From positions 1 to 6,020 of the forward strand of contig OMUE01000139.1 in assembly GCA_900314165.1 (NCBI GenBank): 6,020 bases of DNA, read 5' to 3'. A program made the position numbers and the translations under genes. Below, in pieces: positions 5,623 through 6,020 of this stretch. The stretch is from an uncultured Acidaminococcus sp. GTDB lineage: Bacteria; Bacillota_C; Negativicutes; Acidaminococcales; Acidaminococcaceae. Each line of letters begins with the position of its first letter. Position 1 is the first letter of the stretch. The notes beneath the pieces were generated by a model. The model saw nothing but the letters and a program-made list of their open reading frames with translations, had not been told where the DNA came from and ran no database searches.

Positions 5623-5970
5623 ATGCCAAGAAAACCAAAAAGACCGTGCCGCTTTCCTGGCTGTCCGAACCTTACGGACGGCGTTTACTGTGAGGAACAC
5701 GCAAAGCAGATGGAGCAGCACTACGAGAAGTTCCAGCGTGGGTATTCTCCCGGCAAACGTTACGGCAGAGCCTGGACACGCATCCGTCACCGGTACGCAA
5801 ACAAGCATCCTCTCTGTGAGATGTGCATGAAGGAAGGTCGGTACGTTGCGGTCGAGGAAGTCCACCACATCGTGCCGCTGTCGGAAGGCGGAACGCACGA
5901 GGAGTCGAACCTTATGAGCCTGTGCCGTTCCTGTCACGAGAAAATACACAAAGAGCGCGGCGACCGCTGA
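5623..5970 (+). CDS. HNH endonuclease, terminase-associated packaging type
   Basis: This 115-residue protein has two parts. The N-terminal 30 residues carry C9, C14, C23 and H26, a small zinc-finger-like module. The HNH nuclease follows: a C65-x2-C68 knuckle, EEVHHIVPLSEGG with H81-H82, N96 in the EESNLMSL segment, and C101-x2-C104-H105 with H109. The metal-coordinating cysteines and the H-N-H catalytic residues are all present. HNH proteins encoded beside terminase genes in HK97-like and related phages take part in cutting packaged DNA at cos sites, and this gene's place after the late promoter fits that role. The terminase genes themselves are beyond the window, so the link is inferred. The start is well supported by AAGGAGG at 8 nt. 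A GC-rich dyad overlaps its stop codon. A free-standing homing nuclease is a less likely alternative. Confidence 0.92.
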   Translation: MPRKPKRPCRFPGCPNLTDGVYCEEHAKQMEQHYEKFQRGYSPGKRYGRAWTRIRHRYANKHPLCEMCMKEGRYVAVEEVHHIVPLSEGGTHEESNLMSLCRSCHEKIHKERGDR

Positions 5971-5985
5971 ACCCCAGGGGCGGTC
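5962..5985. other. GC-rich dyad element at the end of the HNH gene, possible cos/packaging-related site
   Basis: GACCGC (5962-5967) is the inverted complement of GCGGTC (5980-5985), and between them CCCCAGGGG (5972-5980) is itself a dyad centred on A5976. No T-run follows (AAAATCTC comes next), so it is not a normal intrinsic terminator. Similar CCCCAGGGG-GGTC sequences are familiar to me at this spot between HNH and terminase genes of clostridial phages, which suggests a packaging signal. This is recollection and inference, not proof. Confidence 0.35.
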
Positions 5986-6020
5986 AAAATCTCTGTGAGG
6001 GGCTTCTGCGGAAAACGGCG
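5986..6020. other. Non-coding tail before the expected terminase gene
   Basis: These 35 bases follow the dyad and contain no recognisable gene start. In comparable phages the small terminase subunit gene would follow. The window ends too early to see it. Confidence 0.3.

Noticed and set aside
1..6020. CRISPR array, tRNA gene, insertion sequence or integrase attachment site
   Set aside because: No regular long repeats with spacers, no cloverleaf-like sequence, no transposase or integrase motifs were seen on either strand.

Overview
The window is a stretch of a tailed-phage or prophage genome, most likely from a gut Firmicute of the Clostridia/Lachnospiraceae type. Every supported gene lies on the + strand. 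The genes are tightly packed, with ATGA stop/start overlaps at 1826-1829, 4312-4315 and 5077-5080. Most are preceded by GGAGG-type ribosome binding sites, and the gene order matches the replication-to-packaging segment common in clostridial siphovirus-like prophages. The host assignment is inferred from gene content and style only; nothing in the window identifies a species.

Replication block (1-4315): the C-terminal 468 residues of a family A DNA polymerase (its start is upstream of the window), a small DUF4406/DUF7768-like nucleotide-binding-fold protein, and an 829-residue primase-helicase with an RepB/AEP-like primase half and an SF3 (D5/P4-type) helicase half. Together they could supply priming, unwinding and synthesis.

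Switch region (4312-4506): an AT-rich stretch flanked by inverted clusters of a GAACAC repeat, overlapped by a doubtful 62-codon ORF. I read it as a candidate phage replication origin or operator next to the primase-helicase gene. It is the least explained part of the window.

Nuclease and late-control block (4507-5490): a stand-alone VRR-NUC nuclease, a 75-residue phage protein of unknown function, and a DUF1492-like protein whose C-terminus resembles sigma-70 region 4.

Early/late junction (5491-5622): three TGGCAC repeats exactly 10 bp apart, an extended -10 promoter (TGGTATGAT), and then an intrinsic-terminator-like hairpin about 20 nt after the predicted transcription start. This resembles an activator-dependent late promoter with a leader terminator, and the DUF1492-like protein encoded directly upstream is the obvious candidate regulator.

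Packaging edge (5623-6020): an HNH endonuclease of the type found beside terminase genes, then a GC-rich dyad element. The small terminase gene would be expected just beyond the window.
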